Assembly (NCBI GenBank): GCA_036508635.1
Contig: DATCGY010000106.1
Coordinates: forward strand, 1 to 6,913
Length of the DNA stretch: 6,913 nucleotides
Direction: 5' to 3'
Source of the DNA: FEN-727 sp036508635
GTDB taxonomy: Bacteria; Actinomycetota; Geothermincolia; Fen-727; Anoxymicrobiaceae
Shown here: positions 1 through 5,010 of the stretch, in pieces
How positions within the stretch are numbered: position 1 is the stretch's first letter
Layout of the letters: each line of letters opens with the position of its first letter
Program-made: the position numbers and the translations under genes
Notes under the pieces: model-generated
Seen by the model: the letters and a program-made list of their open reading frames with translations, nothing else
What the model was told of the DNA's origin: nothing
The model's database searches: none

Positions 1-1
1 G

Positions 2-706
2 GGCGACATCCACTACGTGGTGACCGAGTACGGCATCGCCTACCTCCACGGCAAGAACATCCGTGAGCGCGCGATGGAACTCACATCGATCGCCCACCCG
101 AAGTTCAGGCCGTGGCTCATCGAGGAGGCGAAGAAGCTCAATCTCATCTACGCCGACCAGGCGTTCATCCCCGGCGTGGCTGGAGAGTATCCGGAGGAGC
201 TTGAGACCTACAGGACCACCGAGGTTGGGGTCGAGATCCTTTTCCGCCCGGTTAAGATCAGCGACGAGCCCCTCGTGAAAGACTTTTTCTACTCTCTCTC
301 GGACCAGAGCCTCTATCGGAGGTTTATCTCCCGCCGGCAAGACATGCCACACGAACGACTGCAGGAGTTTGTGGTCATCGACTATACGCAGGAGCTTGTT
401 ATCCTCGCGATGATGCCTGAAACCGAGAAAGAGGAAATCGCCGGCCTGGGACAGTACACCGTGGACCAGGAAAACCACACGGCCGACATCGCTTTCGTGG
501 TCAAAGACGAGTTCCAGAACAGGGGTATCGGAACCGAGCTCCTGTCATACCTCACGCAACAGGCGATGCGGCAGGGCCTGCTGGGATTTACGGCTGAGGT
601 CCTCACCGAGAACAGGCCCATGCTCCACGTGTTCGAAAAGCTGCTGGACGTCGAGAAGACGGTCGACTCCGGCGTGTACTACCTCAAGATGGGCTTCCGC
701 GCCTGA
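2..706 (+). CDS. Acetyl-CoA hydrolase/transferase fused to GNAT acetyltransferase (3' part)
   Basis: The reading frame is open from base 2, so the N-terminus lies outside the window and 234 residues are visible. Residues 1-75 match the C-terminal end of the acetyl-CoA hydrolase/CoA-transferase family, with VTEYGIAYLHG, then RERA and IAHPKFR. These enzymes move CoA between short-chain acids or hydrolyse acetyl-CoA. After a linker with many Glu residues, about residues 77-234 form a GNAT domain. It contains the acetyl-CoA pyrophosphate-binding loop QNRGIG (172-177) on the beta4-alpha3 element and a typical late segment ENRPMLHVFEKL. Fusions of these two domains are known and are usually annotated as bifunctional. 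By analogy with Pat-type enzymes the GNAT part may acetylate protein lysines, but that is inference. The gene ends six bases before the convergent gene, and I see no terminator hairpin between them. Confidence 0.88.
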   Translation, partial: GDIHYVVTEYGIAYLHGKNIRERAMELTSIAHPKFRPWLIEEAKKLNLIYADQAFIPGVAGEYPEELETYRTTEVGVEILFRPVKISDEPLVKDFFYSLSDQSLYRRFISRRQDMPHERLQEFVVIDYTQELVILAMMPETEKEEIAGLGQYTVDQENHTADIAFVVKDEFQNRGIGTELLSYLTQQAMRQGLLGFTAEVLTENRPMLHVFEKLLDVEKTVDSGVYYLKMGFRA

Positions 707-712
707 GGAGTG

Positions 713-1270
713 TCACCCGGAGAAGTGCGGGGGTTCGATGAGGATCTCGCATTGGTCATCACCGTCGATCATGCACATCCGCGTGGTCTCCTTGACCTCC
801 AGGCCCATCGCCTTGTACCAGCCGGCCCTCATGCCGAAGCACCCGCACTCGTAGTGCTCTTGAATACCGACGCTCTTGACCTTGGTGCAGGCCAGACAGC
901 CGCGCAGTATCGCCAGCATACTTCCATCCTGCATTGACCTGAACTCGTAATCGAAGTACTTCTTCGGAAGGAAGAGCTCCGCGGCGGTCACGGTTATGAG
1001 CATGAACTCGTCGAAGCTCCGCGGGGTGCTCCATCCCATAAGCTGCATGAGCCTGTGCATCTCCCCGGCGCCGACGTCGCATGCGACCTGGCGGTTCATC
1101 TCGTTCGCCGTCTCCCAGCCGGCCGCGACGACCATGGCCATCATCCACCGCGACTCGCAGGAGTACCTGCCTTTCGCCAGCAGTTCGCGCACTTCCTCTG
1201 GTGGGACGCTCGCGATGACGTCCTCGACCTCCAAGCTTATGTCCACCTTCTTCATCTCGGTCATACCCAT
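713..1270 (-). CDS. Cys-rich DUF6125 / V4R / ATC-hydrolase-like protein, function unknown
   Basis: This is a 185-residue soluble protein with no signal peptide or membrane segment. The start at 1270 is set by AGGAGGT (1285-1279 on the minus strand), eight bases upstream. Residues 25-100 look helical, with RYSCESRWMMAM and AGWETANEMNRQVACDVGAGE. Residues 105-179 look like a beta-rich domain. Eight cysteines are present at 38, 64, 125, 128, 142, 144, 166 and 174. CLAC (125-128), ECGC (141-144) and the CMIDGDDQC run (166-174) suggest a metal- or cofactor-binding pocket. The layout recalls DUF6125 and the V4R or L-2-amino-thiazoline-4-carboxylate hydrolase-like group. I recognise the resemblance but not a specific function. 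The gene is divergent from the XRE operon and shares its control region, so co-regulation is plausible. The ORF is very likely real; the family call is moderate. Confidence 0.72.
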   Translation of the reverse strand: MGMTEMKKVDISLEVEDVIASVPPEEVRELLAKGRYSCESRWMMAMVVAAGWETANEMNRQVACDVGAGEMHRLMQLMGWSTPRSFDEFMLITVTAAELFLPKKYFDYEFRSMQDGSMLAILRGCLACTKVKSVGIQEHYECGCFGMRAGWYKAMGLEVKETTRMCMIDGDDQCEILIEPPHFSG

Positions 1271-1278
1271 CAGAACCT

Positions 1279-1285
1279 ACCTCCT
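1279..1285 (-). promoter_or_regulatory. Strong ribosome binding site of the Cys-rich gene
   Basis: Read on the minus strand this is AGGAGGT, a near-perfect Shine-Dalgarno sequence eight bases before the ATG at 1270-1268. It favours that ATG over two further in-frame ATGs just downstream (at 1264 and 1255). Confidence 0.85.
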
Positions 1286-1289
1286 AGAA

Positions 1290-1306
1290 TATGACATATT
1301 GTCATA
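1290..1306. promoter_or_regulatory. Palindromic operator candidate TATGACA-TAT-TGTCATA
   Basis: This is a perfect inverted repeat with seven-base arms (1290-1296 and 1300-1306) and a three-base centre. It covers the -35 of the rightward promoter and the expected start point of the leftward one. The size and symmetry suit a homodimeric helix-turn-helix repressor, and the divergent XRE gene is the nearest candidate. The symmetry is seen directly; the binding partner is inference. Confidence 0.6.
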
Positions 1307-1319
1307 ATTAGAATATAAC
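1291..1319 (+). promoter_or_regulatory. Candidate sigma70-type promoter of the XRE operon
   Basis: ATGACA (1291-1296, five of six bases of TTGACA) and TATAAC (1314-1319, five of six of TATAAT) are separated by 17 bases on the plus strand. The predicted start near 1326 leaves a leader of about 84 bases before the XRE start codon. The -35 hexamer is itself the left arm of the palindrome, which would suit autoregulation. This promoter and the divergent one overlap almost completely, so the two may compete for polymerase. Confidence 0.5.
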
Positions 1320-1338
1320 CAAGCGTCATTCCTGTCAA
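1310..1338 (-). promoter_or_regulatory. Sigma70-type promoter of the Cys-rich gene
   Basis: On the minus strand there is a perfect -35 TTGACA (1338-1333). A spacer of 17 bases follows, then a -10 TATTCT (1315-1310). The overlapping TATATT (1317-1312) is a closer -10 match but has a 15-base spacer. Transcription would start near 1303, inside the palindrome at 1290-1306, giving a leader of about 33 bases. A repressor on the palindrome would therefore block initiation. Confidence 0.65.
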
Positions 1339-1358
1339 GACATACTGTTGTAATGACG
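1324..1358. repeat. Second inverted repeat, CGTCATT ... AATGACG
   Basis: CGTCATT (1324-1330) and AATGACG (1352-1358) are exact reverse complements 21 bases apart. Between them lies TGTC-AA-GACA (1333-1342), a short symmetric element that contains the minus-strand -35 TTGACA. Each arm carries the same GTCAT/ATGAC core as the palindrome at 1290-1306, which suggests additional sites for the same regulator. The function is inferred. Confidence 0.42.
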
Positions 1359-1409
1359 GGGCGGGTGCGGTTATCATTGACCAGGAAGCAAATCCGGAAT
1401 GGGCAGCAG

Positions 1410-1760
1410 ATGATCTACCGCGACATCGGGAAACGAATCCAGAAGGCCAGGGAAGAGGCCGGCCTCTCGCAGGAGGAACTCGCCTCCAGGCTCGGAATCA
1501 CGCAGTCCGCGCTCTCCAACTACGAGCTGGGCAAGCGAAGGCTTTACCTCGCCAACATGGAACAGATCTCCATGGCGCTGAAGCGGCCCCTCAGCTACTT
1601 CATGGAAGAGGAAAAACCGAAGGGAAAGGGCGGCGGCGCGCAGCAAGACTCGACCGACGAGGCGACAAACGAGATCATCGGGCTCCTGTCAGAACTTTCA
1701 GCCGACGAACGGGAGCACCTTCTCGATTACATGAAGTGGAGGAGGGATCGGCAGAAATGA
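1410..1760 (+). CDS. XRE-family helix-turn-helix transcriptional regulator
   Basis: From the ATG at 1410 the product has 116 residues. Residues 6-65 form a Cro/CI-type helix-turn-helix domain with the canonical run AGLSQEELASRLGITQSALS followed by NYELGKRRL. A Gly/Lys-rich linker (68-79) leads to a charged amphipathic helix (83-115, NEIIGLLSELSADEREHLLDY) that probably mediates dimerisation or protein contact. An upstream in-frame ATG at 1353 would add 19 unrelated residues and has no ribosome binding site. The 1410 start begins exactly where XRE domains usually begin, although its own site (GGAATGGG) is weak. The stop codon overlaps the next gene by four bases (ATGA), so regulator and dehydrogenase are likely translationally coupled. 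It probably controls its own operon and the divergent gene. Confidence 0.88.
   Translation: MIYRDIGKRIQKAREEAGLSQEELASRLGITQSALSNYELGKRRLYLANMEQISMALKRPLSYFMEEEKPKGKGGGAQQDSTDEATNEIIGLLSELSADEREHLLDYMKWRRDRQK
1738..1746 (+). promoter_or_regulatory. Ribosome binding site of acyl-CoA dehydrogenase, inside the XRE gene
   Basis: GGAGGAGGG lies ten bases before the ATG at 1757, within the last codons of the XRE gene. It sets the dehydrogenase start at 1757 rather than at an in-frame GTG at 1736, which would fall upstream of the site. Confidence 0.85.
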
Positions 1761-2899
1761 TCGGTTTCGGGCTTACCGAGGAACAACTGGCGCAGCAGAG
1801 CGCCACTCGAGAGTTCGCGGAGAAAGAGATGAAGCCGTACGCGGCCGAGTTGGACCGGCGGCACGACCCGGCCTTTGACTGGGGAGTGGTCAGGCGGATG
1901 GCAAAAGCGAAGCTTTGGTCGCTCCTTGTGCCAGAAGAGTATGGCGGCGTGGGCATGGACTCGGTAACCGCCGCCGTAGTGGGAGAAGAGATGGGCGCCG
2001 CCTGCATGGGGATGACCGTGGTCTGCGGCGGGACGTGGCTGGGGACTATCAGCGTCAACCTCGTCGGAACCGAGGAGCAGAAGCAGCGCTACCTGCCGCC
2101 ACTTTGCGAACCTGGCGGCAACCTTACGGCGCTCGCTGCGACGGAGGCGGACGCCGGTTCAGACATCGCGGCCATGAGGACTCGAGCTGTAAAGAAGGGT
2201 GACCGCTACATACTCAACGGGCGCAAGCACTACATAACGAACGCCGGACTCGCGAGTTTCTACGTAGTCTTCGCTTCCACCGACCCGGAGAAACGGCATG
2301 CCGGTATTACCGCCTTCATCGTTGACGGCGACGCCGGCGGGCTCTCGCTCGGAAGGGTCGAGGACAAGATGGGCCTGCGCGCGGCGCAGAACGGCGAGCT
2401 GGTCTTCGAAAACGTCGAAGTGCCTGAAGAGAACGTCCTCGGAGGGGAGAACGCCGGATTTCTCGTGATGATGCAGACGCTCGATACGTCACGTCCCTGC
2501 CTTGGAGCGGCATCCGTCGGCCTGGCGCGCGCCGCTCACGAGGCCGCGCTCGGTTACGCCCGCGAGCGCAAGCAGTACGGCAAGCCGCTCATCGCAAACC
2601 AGGGCATCTCTTTCACCCTCGCCGACATGGCCACCGAAATCGACGCCGCGAGGCTGCTGACCTGGCGCGCGGCCTGGTTTATCGACCAGGGAATGGACGC
2701 GACCAGGGCCGCCTCGATGTGCAAGGTATACGCCACGGAGATGGCGGAGCGGGTCTGCAGCCGGGCGCTCGAGATCTTCGGCGCCATCGGCTACTCGAAG
2801 GACCTGCCGCTCGAGAAGTACCTGCGCGACTCGAAAGCGATGGCGGTATTCGAAGGGGCCAACCAGATCCAGCGGATCATCATAAGCTCAATGCTCTGA
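1757..2899 (+). CDS. Acyl-CoA dehydrogenase
   Basis: This 380-residue FAD flavoenzyme has the usual family length. It oxidises an acyl-CoA to the 2,3-enoyl-CoA and passes electrons to electron-transfer flavoprotein. An N-terminal helical domain (about 1-120) is followed by the beta middle domain with family signature TEADAGSD (129-136). The C-terminal four-helix domain carries RKQYGKP (271-277) and a late segment IFGAIGYSKDLPLEKYLRD. Glu366 in VFEGANQIQR sits where the catalytic base lies in short- and medium-chain acyl-CoA dehydrogenases and their butyryl-CoA relatives, rather than at the isovaleryl-type position. Chain length cannot be read from sequence alone. No partner ETF or enoyl-CoA hydratase gene is in the window. 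The start is fixed by a strong ribosome binding site and by the ATGA overlap with the XRE stop. Confidence 0.95.
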   Translation: MIGFGLTEEQLAQQSATREFAEKEMKPYAAELDRRHDPAFDWGVVRRMAKAKLWSLLVPEEYGGVGMDSVTAAVVGEEMGAACMGMTVVCGGTWLGTISVNLVGTEEQKQRYLPPLCEPGGNLTALAATEADAGSDIAAMRTRAVKKGDRYILNGRKHYITNAGLASFYVVFASTDPEKRHAGITAFIVDGDAGGLSLGRVEDKMGLRAAQNGELVFENVEVPEENVLGGENAGFLVMMQTLDTSRPCLGAASVGLARAAHEAALGYARERKQYGKPLIANQGISFTLADMATEIDAARLLTWRAAWFIDQGMDATRAASMCKVYATEMAERVCSRALEIFGAIGYSKDLPLEKYLRDSKAMAVFEGANQIQRIIISSML

Positions 2900-3001
2900 G
2901 GCCGCACGCAGGTCCGGAAGGAAACCGAGCCCGCTCATCGAAACGAGCAAGAGGTGGGCTTGAGTTGGCGGCTGACTTCGCCGGTTTAAACAGGAGCAAG
3001 G

Positions 3002-4189
3002 ATGGACCTCCGGTTCGCTGCGTCCCTGGCTCTGTATGGGACTTACATCTACCACGGGTTTAAAACCCCGCTCCCAGGCATGGACCAGGACGTCTCAAAC
3101 GGCCTCGATGTCAGGAAGCACGAGTTCGTCACCGCCGACGGCCTCACACTCCGGCTCAAGCGCTATGCGAATCCCGGCTCGACTCCGGTGCTCCTGACTC
3201 ACGGCTTCGGGGGCAACGGTTTCTCGCTCGACCTGCCCAGGGCCGGGCGCAATATGGCCGTCTACCTGGCCCGGGAAGGCCTGGATGTCTGGGTGGCCTC
3301 GTTCAGGGGATGCGGGCGCGAGCCTTACATAAGCGACGGCGGCGACTGGAGTCATTCGTTCGACCACCTCGCCATCTACGACGCATGCGCGATAGTCGAC
3401 GGGATCGCCGAAGAGACCGGCAGAAAGGTTTTCTGGATCGGGCACAGCATGGGCGGGATCGTGCTCTACATGTACCTGCAGGGTGTCAGGTTCGCCGATG
3501 GCGGGGTTGTTCTCTCTGAGGCGGCACTTGTGGAAGAGCGTCACGGCAGGCTCCTCGGTGGAGCTACTCTTGGTGCCGCAACTGTTTTCTGCTTTCCCTA
3601 CAATGACCCCTCGCGCGTGGGCCTGAGCACCGAGTTCGGCCGGCGCCTTGTGCGGTCGGAGGTCGAGATACTGCGCGTCAAAGAGGAGGTGGCTCCCAGG
3701 GTCTACGGCATCGGCCGCGGCGGACGGCTGCCCGACCGACATCCGAGGCTGGCGATGGCGGTAACAAGGTCTCCCCTGGCGGGCGGTGCCTACAACAGGG
3801 CGAACACCGACAAGGATACGACGTCAAGCCTTGCAAGGTGGGGGACCGATGACGTGTCGACGGCGATGTGGGTTCAGCGGTTGTTCAGCGTCATCGACGG
3901 GCATCTCAGGCAGTACCCATCGGTGCCGCGCAGCAGCATGTATGACTATGCCGCGAACATCCCCCTCGTGAGGCTGCCCATCCTCTTTATTACCGGCGAC
4001 CACGATCACGGCCCAGCCATCATAGAAAGGTACGCTTACGGGTGCGTATCGAGCGAGATGAAGGAGTTCCTCCAGTTACCGGAATACGGGCACATCGACC
4101 TGCTTATAGGCAAACACGTCGAGCGCGACGTCTACCCCGCGATATCGTCCTGGATCGAGAAGGTCGAGGTAGCTAGTCGAGCCAGGTAG
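3002..4189 (+). CDS. Alpha/beta hydrolase, gastric/lysosomal acid lipase-like
   Basis: This is a 395-residue serine hydrolase. After a 40-residue leader, residues 41-54 (EFVTADGLTLRLKR) open the fold. The oxyanion region is LLTHGFGGNGFS (64-75). A segment reading LDVWVASFRGCG followed by WSHSFDHLAIYD resembles the acid-lipase family. The nucleophile is Ser149 in GHSMGG. The acid is Asp333 or Asp335 in TGDHDH, and the base is His364 in EYGHID. A cap domain of about 130 residues (190-320) lies between the nucleophile and the acid. The likely reaction is ester hydrolysis of a lipid or acyl substrate; the true substrate is unknown. There is no clear signal peptide, so it is probably cytoplasmic. 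AGGAG (2992-2996), five bases before the ATG, supports the start. It follows the dehydrogenase by 102 bases, in which I see only weak hairpins, so cotranscription is likely. Its 3' end overlaps the convergent nitroreductase by 17 bases. Confidence 0.9.
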   Translation: MDLRFAASLALYGTYIYHGFKTPLPGMDQDVSNGLDVRKHEFVTADGLTLRLKRYANPGSTPVLLTHGFGGNGFSLDLPRAGRNMAVYLAREGLDVWVASFRGCGREPYISDGGDWSHSFDHLAIYDACAIVDGIAEETGRKVFWIGHSMGGIVLYMYLQGVRFADGGVVLSEAALVEERHGRLLGGATLGAATVFCFPYNDPSRVGLSTEFGRRLVRSEVEILRVKEEVAPRVYGIGRGGRLPDRHPRLAMAVTRSPLAGGAYNRANTDKDTTSSLARWGTDDVSTAMWVQRLFSVIDGHLRQYPSVPRSSMYDYAANIPLVRLPILFITGDHDHGPAIIERYAYGCVSSEMKEFLQLPEYGHIDLLIGKHVERDVYPAISSWIEKVEVASRAR

Positions 4190-4823
4190 TGACTTCGTCC
4201 AGGGGTGGGCGAGGGGTGGCTGCAGGGGTCTCGGCGGCGTAGCCGATAGCACACCCGTTGATCCCGAACCGTCCCGGCACCAACCCGAGCAAGCCGCAGA
4301 AATCGGGGTCGTTCGCCAGTCGCGAGGTCGCAGAGATCAACCTGAACCCAAGGCCCAGGGCCGCGGCTTTCAGCCACATATTCTGTAGGACGTGTGCGAG
4401 CGATTCCTGCTCCACCGGTGGAATCCCCTTGAGCTCCGCTACCACAATGAAGTAAGGCACTTTCTCGAACCCGAAGTCGCCGCCCTCCGCGATCGCCTTC
4501 AGGCGCTTCGCGAACGGCGGGGGCTCCATGCCCTCGGGGAGGTTCGCCTGGATGTTCTGCCACGCAGCCGAGGTGTTGCGCTTCATTATCTCGGCGGTTT
4601 TCAGGGCGGCTTCTTCTCCCCGGAGCATCACGAAGAACCTCCGGAACCTCGGCTCGACGCCGATTGCAACCGCAGCGTACGGCGCCGCGAGACCGGCGTT
4701 AAGGATGCTCTCGATCAGCTCCCTGTCGGGCACCTCATCGGTGAAAGACCTCACAGTCCGGCGCGCTTCGATGACCCTGTCCAGCTGCCTGTTGCATTCT
4801 GCGTCGTATTCGAATGTTGCCAT
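4173..4823 (-). CDS. Nitroreductase-family FMN oxidoreductase
   Basis: The product has 216 residues and starts at the ATG at 4823. GGAGG at 4833-4829 on the minus strand lies five bases upstream. A much longer open frame continues upstream to 5267, but it runs antisense to the DUF362 gene and lacks family similarity. Residues 15-45 (VIEARRTVRSFTDEVP then LIESILNAGLAAP) form the phosphate-contacting Arg motif and first helices of the FMN fold. Residues 121-165 give VPYFIVVAELKG, then LAHVLQNMWLKAAALGLGFR, the dimer helix of the family. Residues 179-195 (LGLVPGRFGINGCAIGY) match the C-terminal FMN segment. The usual Asn-x-Gln-Pro-Trp stretch after the first AAP is absent, replaced by YAAVAIGVEPRFRRF. 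Such enzymes reduce nitro groups, quinones or flavins with NAD(P)H; the substrate here is unknown. It is divergent from the DUF362 redox protein. Confidence 0.88.
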   Translation of the reverse strand: MATFEYDAECNRQLDRVIEARRTVRSFTDEVPDRELIESILNAGLAAPYAAVAIGVEPRFRRFFVMLRGEEAALKTAEIMKRNTSAAWQNIQANLPEGMEPPPFAKRLKAIAEGGDFGFEKVPYFIVVAELKGIPPVEQESLAHVLQNMWLKAAALGLGFRLISATSRLANDPDFCGLLGLVPGRFGINGCAIGYAAETPAATPRPPLDEVTTWLD

Positions 4824-4841
4824 AGCTTCCTCCACCCTTTG

Positions 4842-4881
4842 TTGACCGATCCAAGAAGTCGATTCGCCGCGGATCGGACAA
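4842..4881. repeat. 11-bp inverted repeat upstream of the nitroreductase
   Basis: TTGACCGATCC (4842-4852) and GGATCGGACAA (4871-4881) are reverse complements at ten of eleven positions, separated by 18 bases. The pair starts 18 bases upstream of the nitroreductase start codon. It could be a two-site operator, with half-site centres about 29 bases apart, or a hairpin in the nitroreductase leader RNA. I see no convincing sigma70 promoter on either strand in this intergenic region. Confidence 0.45.
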
Positions 4882-4920
4882 AGCCTCCAGGGTAAAGGCC
4901 AGGTTGAGAAGGAAAAAGCC

Positions 4921-4939
4921 GCTCTTTGTTCAAAGTAGC
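4921..4939. repeat. Short palindrome CTTTG-TT-CAAAG
   Basis: CTTTG (4924-4928) and CAAAG (4931-4935) are exact reverse complements around TT. GCT and AGC extend the symmetry outward with a one-base bulge. There is no T-run beside it, so it is not an intrinsic terminator. It may be an operator for one or both of the divergent redox genes; significance is modest. Confidence 0.35.
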
Positions 4940-5010
4940 TGTTGGGCGAGCGTTTGGGGATGGCGATAACGCGGCACGTGGGAATCGCGCGAGAGAGAAA
5001 GGATTCTGGA

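Larger units (their letters stand above)
1285..1319 (+). repeat. 11-bp direct repeat in the divergent control region
   Basis: TAGAATATGAC (1285-1295) and TAGAATATAAC (1309-1319) match at ten of eleven positions and start 24 bases apart. The copies flank the right half of the palindrome and supply promoter bases in both orientations. They may be a duplicated regulator site, or a by-product of AT-rich promoter composition. Confidence 0.4.

Noticed and set aside
1353..1409. Longer XRE protein starting at ATG 1353
   Set aside because: There is no ribosome binding site before it, and the extra 19 residues do not resemble an XRE N-terminus. The start overlaps a regulatory inverted repeat.
2900..3001. 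Terminator or promoter between the dehydrogenase and hydrolase genes
   Set aside because: Only weak short inverted repeats (AGCCC/GGGCT and GGCG/CGCC) are present, with no T-run and no good -35/-10 pair.
3095..3742. Long minus-strand open frame inside the hydrolase gene
   Set aside because: The plus strand encodes a complete serine hydrolase with all catalytic residues. The antisense frame is a by-product of high GC and has no family features.
4904..4932. Plus-strand promoter for DUF362 based on TTGAGA
   Set aside because: The -35-like hexamer is acceptable, but no -10 resembling TATAAT occurs at 16-18 bases.
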